From contig DASWRT010000211.1 in assembly GCA_036403035.1 (NCBI GenBank), forward strand, positions 1-5,116: a stretch of DNA of 5,116 nucleotides, read 5' to 3'. The notes under the pieces are model-generated. The model was given only the letters and a program-made list of their open reading frames with translations. It had not been told where the DNA came from and made no database searches. Source of the stretch: DASWRT01 sp036403035 (lineage in GTDB: Bacteria > Pseudomonadota > Alphaproteobacteria > ATCC43930 > CGMCC-115725). The position numbers and the translations under genes are program-made. Positions 1 to 4,942 of the stretch are shown here, in pieces; within the stretch, counting starts at the first letter, position 1, and each line of letters opens with the position of its first letter.

Positions 1-738
1 GCCGCCGACGAGCTGATCGCCGAGGAGATCGAGCGCCGTCGCCGCCAACCCGACCTCGACGAGCGCAGCGACGTGCTCTCGCTGCTGCTGTGCGCTCGCG
101 ACGAGCACGGCAACGCGATGACCGACGCGGAGCTGCGCGACGAGCTCTTCACGATGCTCGCCGCCGGTCACGAGACGACCTCGACCGGTCTCGCCTTCGC
201 GTTCGAGCTGCTGCTGCGCAACGCCGACGTGCTGGAGCGCCTGCGCCAGGAGCTGGCGGCCGGTGACGGCGACGCCTACCTCGACGCGGTCGTCAAGGAG
301 ACGCTGCGCCTGCGGCCGGTGATCGACGGCGCCGAGCGCACGCTCACCAAACCGCGCACGCTCGCAGGCTGGCAGCTGCCGCCCGGCGTCAAGGTCTATC
401 CGGGCATCCTGCTCGTGCACCTGCGCGAGGACCTCTATCCGCAAGCCGAGCAATTCCGGCCGGAGCGCTTCCTCGACGAGGGCGCAGAGTCCTACACCTG
501 GCTGCCGTTCGGCGGCGGCATCCGCCGCTGCCTGGGAGCCGCGCTCGCGCAGGCGGAGATGGCGGAGGTGCTGCGCATCGCCGTGCAGGCCGTCGAGCTG
601 CGAGCGCTGCGCCCGGAGCCGGACCCGGTCGTGCTGCGCGGGATCACGCTCGCGCCGCGGCATGGCGTCGAGGTGGAAGTCCAGGGTGTGCTGCGCGACG
701 CCCGCACCGGGCCGCTGCCGGCCGTCGCTGCCGGCTGA
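1..738 (+). CDS. Cytochrome P450, C-terminal part (5' end outside window)
   Basis: Haem-thiolate monooxygenase, cytosolic in bacteria, normally fed electrons by a ferredoxin and reductase that are not seen here. The frame is open from base 1, giving 245 residues of a protein normally about 400-450 long, so roughly the N-terminal 200 residues are missing. Numbered from the window edge, the hallmarks are in order: the I-helix oxygen-activation motif AAGHETTS (54-61), the K-helix ExxR pair E100/R103, the meander P-E-R-F (154-157), and the haem loop FGGGIRRCLG (170-179) with C177 as the iron ligand. All key residues are intact, so there is no sign of decay in the visible part. The wording of the haem loop recalls the CYP135/138-like group of actinobacteria (from memory); the substrate cannot be inferred. 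It ends in TGA only 3 nt before the next gene's GTG, suggesting an operon. Confidence 0.96.
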   Translation, partial: AADELIAEEIERRRRQPDLDERSDVLSLLLCARDEHGNAMTDAELRDELFTMLAAGHETTSTGLAFAFELLLRNADVLERLRQELAAGDGDAYLDAVVKETLRLRPVIDGAERTLTKPRTLAGWQLPPGVKVYPGILLVHLREDLYPQAEQFRPERFLDEGAESYTWLPFGGGIRRCLGAALAQAEMAEVLRIAVQAVELRALRPEPDPVVLRGITLAPRHGVEVEVQGVLRDARTGPLPAVAAG

Positions 739-741
739 GCC

Positions 742-1044
742 GTGGGCTCCGCCGTGGGATCGAACCCCTTCGGATCCGAGGACAGCGCCGAGCGTGGCCC
801 CACCCGCCCCGGCGAGCACGTGGCGAGCGAGCCCGAGGAGCGGCCGGAGAGCGAGCCGCCGATCGAGGAACGCCGCTTCGTCGAGTTCTTCGGTCTGCCC
901 GCGATGATCCTGCTGTTCGCGCTCGCCGCGGTGATCAAGGGCATCGTCGACCAGCAGATCGGCTTCACGATCGTCGGCGCCGTGGTCGCGGCCGGCATCT
1001 TCGCCGCGATCGGCCTGGCGATGACGATCGCCAAGCGGCAGTAG
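742..1044 (+). CDS. Small two-TM-segment membrane protein, unknown function
   Basis: A 100-residue protein that I do not recognise. Residues 1-48 are polar, acidic and low-complexity (rich in E, P, S, G), probably disordered. Residues about 51-69 and 72-96 are hydrophobic and form a likely helical hairpin with a very short connection (VDQQ), ending in a basic AKRQ tail. The start is taken as GTG at 742; a second in-frame GTG at 754 is an equally possible start four codons later. Neither has a clear Shine-Dalgarno. The 3-nt gap from the P450 stop argues for translational coupling, which explains the weak ribosome site. The frame is supported by the sharp polar-to-hydrophobic switch. A role as membrane partner or simply a co-transcribed envelope protein is inference only. 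Confidence 0.72.
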   Translation: MGSAVGSNPFGSEDSAERGPTRPGEHVASEPEERPESEPPIEERRFVEFFGLPAMILLFALAAVIKGIVDQQIGFTIVGAVVAAGIFAAIGLAMTIAKRQ

Positions 1045-1047
1045 GCG

Positions 1048-1069
1048 CGGCGCCGTCGCGGCGGCGCCG
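1048..1069. terminator. GC hairpin between convergent genes, possible bidirectional terminator
   Basis: Two copies of the self-complementary octamer CGGCGCCG (1048-1055 and 1062-1069) flank the 6-nt loop TCGCGG, giving an 8-bp all-GC stem. It sits 3 nt after the stop of the small membrane protein and about 29 nt beyond the recA stop, where both convergent transcripts need to end. There is no T-run on either side, so it does not fit the classical intrinsic terminator; U-less hairpins have been proposed to terminate in high-GC actinobacteria, but random GC-rich sequence also yields such stems. The rest of the 54-nt gap shows nothing else. Confidence 0.4.
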
Positions 1070-1098
1070 GAGCCTCGTCGTGGCCGCGCAGCTCCGAG

Positions 1099-2190
1099 TT
1101 ACGCAGCCACAGCCGGCTCTGAGACGATCGGCGTCTCGGCGTCCTTGCCGCGCTCGATCGGCGTGACCAGATCCCGCCCGATATCGAGCGCGGCGTAGAT
1201 CTTGTCCTCGATCTCCTTGGCCAACTGCGGGTTCTGGTCGAGGTGCGCCTTCGCGTTGCCGCGGCCCTGCCCGAGCCGTTCGTCGCCGTAGGAGAAGAAC
1301 GAGCCTGACTTGGAGACGATGCTGTGCTCGAGCCCCAGGTCGATCAGGCAGCCCGAGGTGGAGATGCCCTTGCCGAACTCGATGTCGAACTCGGCCTGCC
1401 GGAACGGCGCCGCGACCTTGTTCTTGACGACCTTCACGCGCACGCGGTTGCCGACCGCCTCGGTGCCGTCCTTGAGCGTCTCGATGCGGCGGATGTCGAG
1501 GCGCTGCGACGCGTAGAACTTCAGCGCCCGGCCACCAGGCTGCGTCTCGGGCGAGCCGAACATCACGCCGACCTTTTCGCGGATCTGGTTGGTGAGGATG
1601 CAGAGCGTTTCGGTGCGGTTCAGGTTGCCCGCCAGCTTGCGCATCGCCTGCGACATCATGCGGGCCTGCGCACCGACCGTCTGGTCGCCCATCTGTCCCT
1701 CGAGCTCAACGCGCGGCGTCAGCGCGGCGACCGAGTCGATCGCGACCACGTCCACCGCGCCCGAGCGCACGAGCATGTCCGCGATCTCCAGCGCCTGCTC
1801 GCCGTAGTCCGGCTGCGAGACCAGCAGCTCGTCGATGTCGACCCCGATCTCCTTCGCGTACAGCGGGTCCATCGCGTGCTCCGCGTCGATGAACGCGCAC
1901 ACGCCGCCCAGCTTCTGCGCCTCGGCCAGCACGTGGTAGATCAGCGTCGTCTTGCCGGAGGACTCCGGGCCGTACACCTCCACGATCCGCCCGCGCGGCA
2001 CGCCGCCGATGCCGAGCGCCAGGTCGAGCGACAGCGCCCCTGTCGGGATCGCGTGGCAGCGCACCTGCGCGCCCTCGTCGCCCATCCGCATCACTGTGCC
2101 CTTGCCGAACTCGCGCTCGATCTGGGCCAGCGCGCCCTGAAGCGCGGCGTCGCGCGCCTTGGCGGCCTTCTCCTGCTCGGTCACGGACAT
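1099..2190 (-). CDS. recA: RecA recombinase
   Basis: ATP-dependent strand-exchange protein of homologous recombination and co-protease for LexA cleavage in the SOS response; cytosolic, acting as a filament on ssDNA. It has 363 residues, close to the usual 340-360. Visible elements: N-terminal helix, Walker A GPESSGKT (74-81), the catalytic Glu in FIDAEHAMDP (E104, equivalent to E. coli E96), Walker B-type VVAIDS (148-153), and the L2 DNA-binding loop region TNQIREKVGVMFGSPETQPG (200-219) with the ATP-sensing Gln at 202 and Phe at 211. The family-typical ALKFYAS-RLDIRR follows at 222-235; the C-terminal tail is only mildly acidic and ends Ala-rich. Two substitutions against the commonest form are noted: TQPGG for TTTGG and ASQR for ASVR. 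The start is ATG with GAGGAG 8 nt upstream. No recX follows; the downstream genes converge on it. An SOS box lies 53 nt upstream. Confidence 0.99.
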   Translation of the reverse strand: MSVTEQEKAAKARDAALQGALAQIEREFGKGTVMRMGDEGAQVRCHAIPTGALSLDLALGIGGVPRGRIVEVYGPESSGKTTLIYHVLAEAQKLGGVCAFIDAEHAMDPLYAKEIGVDIDELLVSQPDYGEQALEIADMLVRSGAVDVVAIDSVAALTPRVELEGQMGDQTVGAQARMMSQAMRKLAGNLNRTETLCILTNQIREKVGVMFGSPETQPGGRALKFYASQRLDIRRIETLKDGTEAVGNRVRVKVVKNKVAAPFRQAEFDIEFGKGISTSGCLIDLGLEHSIVSKSGSFFSYGDERLGQGRGNAKAHLDQNPQLAKEIEDKIYAALDIGRDLVTPIERGKDAETPIVSEPAVAA

Positions 2191-2198
2191 GGTCGAAG

Positions 2199-2204
2199 CT
2201 CCTC
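2199..2204 (-). promoter_or_regulatory. Ribosome binding site of recA
   Basis: GAGGAG on the minus strand, 8 nt before the recA ATG at 2190, is the only strong Shine-Dalgarno in the region and fixes the start codon. It lies in the 3' arm of an inverted repeat (2200-2218) and may be partly masked in the mRNA. Confidence 0.8.
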
Positions 2205-2218
2205 AGTCGAGATGAGGA
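2200..2218 (-). promoter_or_regulatory. Inverted repeat covering the recA Shine-Dalgarno
   Basis: On the minus strand TCCTCA (2218-2213), a 7-nt loop TCTCGAC, and TGAGGA (2205-2200) form a perfect 6-bp stem. The 3' arm contains most of the GAGGAG ribosome site, so the folded leader would sequester it. Whether the hairpin is stable enough to matter, and whether the transcript starts upstream of the 5' arm, is not known from the sequence. Confidence 0.4.
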
Positions 2219-2222
2219 CGAC

Positions 2223-2257
2223 AAGCTAGAGGCCGCTGCGGACGGAACAGCTGTTCG
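2223..2257 (-). promoter_or_regulatory. Probable recA promoter region
   Basis: TAGCTT (2228-2223 on the minus strand) fits the actinobacterial TANNNT -10 pattern and would place transcription start near 2216. No good -35 hexamer is present; with a 17-nt spacer the -35 position (2251-2246) falls inside the LexA box, an arrangement that would let LexA block polymerase. The weak -35 keeps this tentative. Confidence 0.4.
2244..2257 (-). promoter_or_regulatory. LexA operator (SOS box) of recA
   Basis: The minus strand reads CGAACAGCTGTTCC, matching the Gram-positive/actinobacterial LexA consensus CGAACRNRYGTTYC at all but one position and containing the perfect 12-bp palindrome GAACAGCTGTTC. It lies in the intergenic region 53 nt upstream of the recA start, just where an SOS box is expected. 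LexA itself is not in the window, so binding is inferred from the site and its position. Confidence 0.8.
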
Positions 2258-2263
2258 TATTCG

Positions 2264-2282
2264 GCGCGCCCAGGCCGCGCGC
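2264..2282 (-). terminator. Weak GC hairpin just after the secreted-protein stop
   Basis: On the minus strand GCGCGC (2282-2277), a 7-nt loop GGCCTGG, and GCGCGC (2269-2264) can form a 6-bp stem starting 6 nt after the TGA at 2288-2290. No T-run follows. It could help separate this transcript from recA, but such stems arise easily in this composition. Confidence 0.25.
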
Positions 2283-2287
2283 GAAGC

Positions 2288-4783
2288 TCAGCCGACGATC
2301 GTGAACTGGAGCGCGCGGGAGGTCGCCCGGTGCCCCACCACAGACGCCGTGGCGCTCACGGAGTAGCTCCCCCGCGGAAGCTTCCTCGCCTTCGTCAGGC
2401 GCCCGGCGAAGGACACCCTGTCGAGGCCGGCATGGCCGGAGAGCGTGATCGAGCCGGCGGAGACCATGCGCGTGCACCGCGCCCCGTGTGGCCTGCTCTT
2501 GCCCGCCGCCACGCACCGGCCTTTCGCCTTGACACCCGCCACGCGCCTGAGGAAGCCGAGCCTGACGGTGGCCGGCAGGCTGAGGCGGAACGAGAACGTG
2601 GTGCCGACGGGCGTGCGGCGCCTGGCGCTCAACCGCGCGAGCTTGGCGCCCTCGCGCCAGCGCGAGACCGACTGCTTCAGTTCGCTCAGCTTCAGCGTCA
2701 GTACGGGCGCGGCGGCGAAGGTCGCCGTGACGGCGCGATCGGCGGCCATCGCGAGCTTGCAGGCGCCGATCCCGCTGCAAGCGCCGCTCCAGCCGGCGAA
2801 GCTGCTTCCCGCCGCGGCGACGGGCGTGAGCGTCACGATCGTCGCGGCGCCATAGGAGCCGTTGCACAGCGCCGGGCAAGAGAGGCCGGCGCCGGAGACG
2901 GTGCCGTGCCCGCTGCCGGCGAGCGAGATGCGCAGCGCGTGGCACGGTTCGGACAGCAGTGCCTGCGTCGCACACGCCTTCTGCAGCTCGACCGCGCCGA
3001 TGTCGGTGCCGTCGCCGCCCGACGGGTTGGGCAGACCCGCGAAGTCCTGCGTGCGCGCCTGGCCGCGCTGGTCGGTGGCGGCACCGGAGGCCACGCCGGC
3101 GTCGATCGCGGGACCGGTCGCCGCCGGGGCCATCGTCTGGGTCGGGCCGCCGTTGTCCTGCAGCGGGCCGAGCAGGGGGTCGGCGCTCAGCGGCGTGCCG
3201 GTGATGGCGGTTGCGAACTCGGCGATCATGCTCGTCACGAGGTCGAACTGCGACACGTCGACCGGCGCGGTGCCGCTGTTGGTGTTGGGGACGATGTATT
3301 CCGTTTTGTCGTTCGCGAGCTCGAACGGGCCGGTGCCGCCTGCGAGGATCGTGCTGCGCAGCGTCACCGCCGCCGTTCGCGGCTTGTTGGCGTCGTAGAC
3401 GAGGTCGTAGATCTCCGACGCGCTGGTCGAGGCGGCGTTGCCTGCGATCGTCGATCCCGTCGCCGTGATCGCCCCGCTGAGGTTGAACACGGCGCCCGCG
3501 ATGCCCTTGCCGTGGTCTTGGGTGAGGTCCGCCCCGCCAGTCGCTTCGTTGCCGGCGATCGTCGTGTCGAGAACGCTCACGCTGCCCTGCATGTTGAAGA
3601 TCGCCCCTCCCATCCCTGCGCCGCCGCCTCCGTGTTTTTCCTTGCCAAAACCTCCGCCGAAGCCGGAGGCGCCGGCCGTCCCGGCTTTTCCGAACGTTCC
3701 CGCCCCGCCTCCGCCGCCGCCGAAACCGCCCTTGCCACCGGTGCCTTCCTCCCCCATCGCGCCGCCGCCGCCGAACCCCCCGCCGCCGCCGGCGCCCGGG
3801 CTGCTTCCCCCGCCCCCACCGACGCCGCCTCCTCCGCCGCCGATGAAGCTTCCGAACGCGGCGCCTCCGCCGCCCGCCCCGAAGGGTCCCCCGGCGCCTT
3901 CGCCGGTTTTGCCGCTGCCGGAGCCGGTTCCACCGGCGCCGCCGCCCGAGCCGTCGCCCGCCGGGCCTCCAGCTTCCGCCGTGCTCCCGCCTGCGCCGCC
4001 GAGACCGGTGGCGGGCCCGCCGGCTTTGCCTCCGACGAGACCGATTTCTTCGCTCGACGCGCGCCCGGGCTCGCCGGCCGCGAAGCCGCCGCCGCCCCCG
4101 CCGCCCGGAGAGAGGGCATTGAAGCCCGCGCCACCCGCGGCGCCGCCGAAGCTGCCCGGTCCGAAGCCGCCGCCGTTGGGGCCCGACGAACTGGTGCCGA
4201 TGCCGCCGCCGCCCGTACCCGCGCCGGGATCGACCGAGGACCCTCCCACCGCCTTGTTGGCGGTGATCGTGCTGTCGATGATCGTGACGGCACCCTGGCT
4301 GAAGATCGCCCCGCCCATGCCCGCGCCGCCGCCGCCGCCGTTCGAGTCTCCACCGACGGCGAAGCCGTGGGTGAGCGTGAGCTGTTCGATCGTCAGCGCG
4401 CCGGGACCCGGAGAGGTGTAGCCCAGCGTCGCTTCGCTCGCTGGGTCGGCGCCCACGAACAGCAGCCGGAACGCCGCCGCTTTCGGGTCGCGCGCGATCG
4501 TCGCGCCGTTGCCCTGGATCGTCAGGCGACTGGCGATCGGCGGCAGGCCGTTGGGTCCATACCAGTAGTTGTCAGCTTTGCTGAGCGTGTACACGCAGCC
4601 GGAAGCCAAGCGGATCACGTTCGAGCCGCCGATCGTGTTGGCCTGTTCGATCGCCGCCGCGAGCGCCGCCGTGTCGCCGACCGTGCCGGTGCAGCCCGCA
4701 TCGAACACCGCCGCGTGCGCGCTCGGCGCTGCGATCAGAGTTGCCCAGACGCCGAGTCCGGCCAGCCGGCCCGCTCTCCCCAT
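2288..4783 (-). CDS. Secreted Gly-rich beta-helix protein with choice-of-anchor-Q and InlB-like domains
   Basis: An 831-residue exported protein. Layout: signal peptide with predicted cut after APSAHA (about 1-24); N-terminal beta-helix entry region (25-145; TAALAAAIEQAN, LTIQGNGATI, ALTIEQLTLTHG); three related coils at about 150-180, 385-416 and 425-453, each of the form G-x-GGAIF...(T/S)TI(A/T)xN; between coils one and two a glycine-rich PGRS-like stretch (about 180-388). A choice-of-anchor-Q-type segment follows (533-600: DPLLGPLQDNGGPTQT, AIDAG, DQRG, DIGAVEL), then a divergent InlB B-type repeat (about 617-690: GSGHGTVSG, FAGWSGACSG, VTATF) and a C-terminal Ig-like module (about 695-831) seen in Thermoleophilia secreted proteins. 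Cysteines occur in pairs (31/63, 606/614, 636/640, 669/675, 757/770). There is no LPXTG motif or C-terminal TM. No catalytic motif is recognised; a surface or matrix/adhesive role is inference. The frame is open further upstream to 5035, but ATG 4783 puts the signal peptide at the N-terminus. Shine-Dalgarno is weak. Confidence 0.92.
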   Translation of the reverse strand: MGRAGRLAGLGVWATLIAAPSAHAAVFDAGCTGTVGDTAALAAAIEQANTIGGSNVIRLASGCVYTLSKADNYWYGPNGLPPIASRLTIQGNGATIARDPKAAAFRLLFVGADPASEATLGYTSPGPGALTIEQLTLTHGFAVGGDSNGGGGGAGMGGAIFSQGAVTIIDSTITANKAVGGSSVDPGAGTGGGGIGTSSSGPNGGGFGPGSFGGAAGGAGFNALSPGGGGGGGFAAGEPGRASSEEIGLVGGKAGGPATGLGGAGGSTAEAGGPAGDGSGGGAGGTGSGSGKTGEGAGGPFGAGGGGAAFGSFIGGGGGGVGGGGGSSPGAGGGGGFGGGGAMGEEGTGGKGGFGGGGGGAGTFGKAGTAGASGFGGGFGKEKHGGGGAGMGGAIFNMQGSVSVLDTTIAGNEATGGADLTQDHGKGIAGAVFNLSGAITATGSTIAGNAASTSASEIYDLVYDANKPRTAAVTLRSTILAGGTGPFELANDKTEYIVPNTNSGTAPVDVSQFDLVTSMIAEFATAITGTPLSADPLLGPLQDNGGPTQTMAPAATGPAIDAGVASGAATDQRGQARTQDFAGLPNPSGGDGTDIGAVELQKACATQALLSEPCHALRISLAGSGHGTVSGAGLSCPALCNGSYGAATIVTLTPVAAAGSSFAGWSGACSGIGACKLAMAADRAVTATFAAAPVLTLKLSELKQSVSRWREGAKLARLSARRRTPVGTTFSFRLSLPATVRLGFLRRVAGVKAKGRCVAAGKSRPHGARCTRMVSAGSITLSGHAGLDRVSFAGRLTKARKLPRGSYSVSATASVVGHRATSRALQFTIVG
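3596..3631 (-). repeat. Direct repeat copy 2 (GGGGAGMGGAIF coil)
   Basis: This 36-nt unit encodes residues 385-396 of the secreted protein and matches 4301-4336 at 32 of 36 positions; the encoded dodecapeptide GGGGAGMGGAIF is identical. It sits immediately after the glycine-rich stretch. Copies are offset by 705 bp, exactly 235 codons. Confidence 0.75.
3620..4246 (-). repeat. Low-complexity Gly/Ala-rich coding tract (PGRS-like)
   Basis: Codes for residues about 180-388 of the secreted protein. It is made of irregular GGxGG, GGA and GGGGG runs, with scattered S, T, F, P and a few charged residues (for example EEG, GKEKHG). On the plus strand it reads as dense CCG/CGC triplets, which leaves other frames open as proline- or alanine-rich artefacts. 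There is no fixed period, so this is compositional rather than tandem repetition. Confidence 0.8.
4301..4336 (-). repeat. Direct repeat copy 1 (GGGGAGMGGAIF coil)
   Basis: This 36-nt unit encodes residues 150-161, immediately before the glycine-rich stretch, and is the partner of 3596-3631 (four mismatches). Similarity continues more weakly into the following coil, where the two copies read VTIIDSTITAN and VSVLDTTIAGN. Confidence 0.75.
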
Positions 4784-4790
4784 GGCTCGG

Positions 4791-4796
4791 ACACTA
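4791..4796 (-). promoter_or_regulatory. Possible -10 element for a leaderless secreted-protein transcript
   Basis: TAGTGT on the minus strand (4796-4791) fits TANNNT and ends 7 nt before the ATG at 4783. In actinobacteria this spacing often gives transcripts starting at the start codon itself, which would account for the lack of a good Shine-Dalgarno. No convincing -35 hexamer is seen. Confidence 0.35.
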
Positions 4797-4826
4797 GACC
4801 CTTCGGCGCCCCCGTGGCCGCGCGCC

Positions 4827-4844
4827 GGACAGATCGATGTGTCC
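4827..4844. promoter_or_regulatory. 18-bp imperfect palindrome, candidate operator of the divergent region
   Basis: GGACAGATCGATGTGTCC is symmetric at 8 of 9 base pairs, with a central ATCGAT and outer GGACA/TGTCC arms. It lies 43 nt from the minus-strand ATG (4783) and 41 nt from the plus-strand ATG (4886), so it is nearly centred in the divergent gap. Size and symmetry suit a dimeric helix-turn-helix regulator. No regulator family is recognised from the motif. Confidence 0.4.
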
Positions 4845-4885
4845 AAATACCGCGTGAGCGCTGGCGGCGGTTGCGAGGACCGACG

Positions 4886-4942
4886 ATGCACCACTCGCAA
4901 CCCTCTCCCGCCTATCGCCCCCTCCCTCGAACGTCGCCTTGA
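4886..4942 (+). other. 18-codon ORF overlapping the TTG start of the next gene
   Basis: The ATG at 4886 is preceded 6 nt upstream by GAGGA (4875-4879), the best ribosome site in this region. It encodes MHHSQPSPAYRPLPRTSP and stops at TGA 4940-4942, which overlaps the TTG at 4939-4941 (TTGA). It may be a leader peptide that couples translation to the downstream secreted protein, or the true 5' end of that gene separated by a frameshift, or chance. The codons alone do not distinguish these. Confidence 0.25.

Noticed and set aside
492..1034. 180-codon minus-strand frame opposite the P450 end and the small membrane protein
   Set aside because: It is Ser/Arg/Thr-rich with no domain and spans the junction of two plus-strand genes; the P450 haem loop on the other strand is unambiguous.
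1324..2229. 301-codon plus-strand frame opposite recA
   Set aside because: It lies entirely antisense to a complete, highly conserved recA and is Arg/His/Leu-rich shadow sequence without motifs.
3620..4246. CRISPR array or tandem satellite in the GCC/CCG-rich stretch
   Set aside because: There is no constant repeat unit or spacer spacing; the pattern follows glycine codons in the reading frame.
3438..4421. Proline-rich plus-strand frame (327 codons) resembling an extensin-like protein
   Set aside because: The polyproline runs are simply the antisense reading of the GGC/GGN glycine tract of the minus-strand gene.
2330..4942. Long plus-strand open frame (870 codons) opposite the secreted protein
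   Set aside because: It is an Arg/Ala-rich shadow produced by GC-rich codons on the other strand. It shows no domain or signal, while the minus-strand frame has a signal peptide and several recognisable domains.
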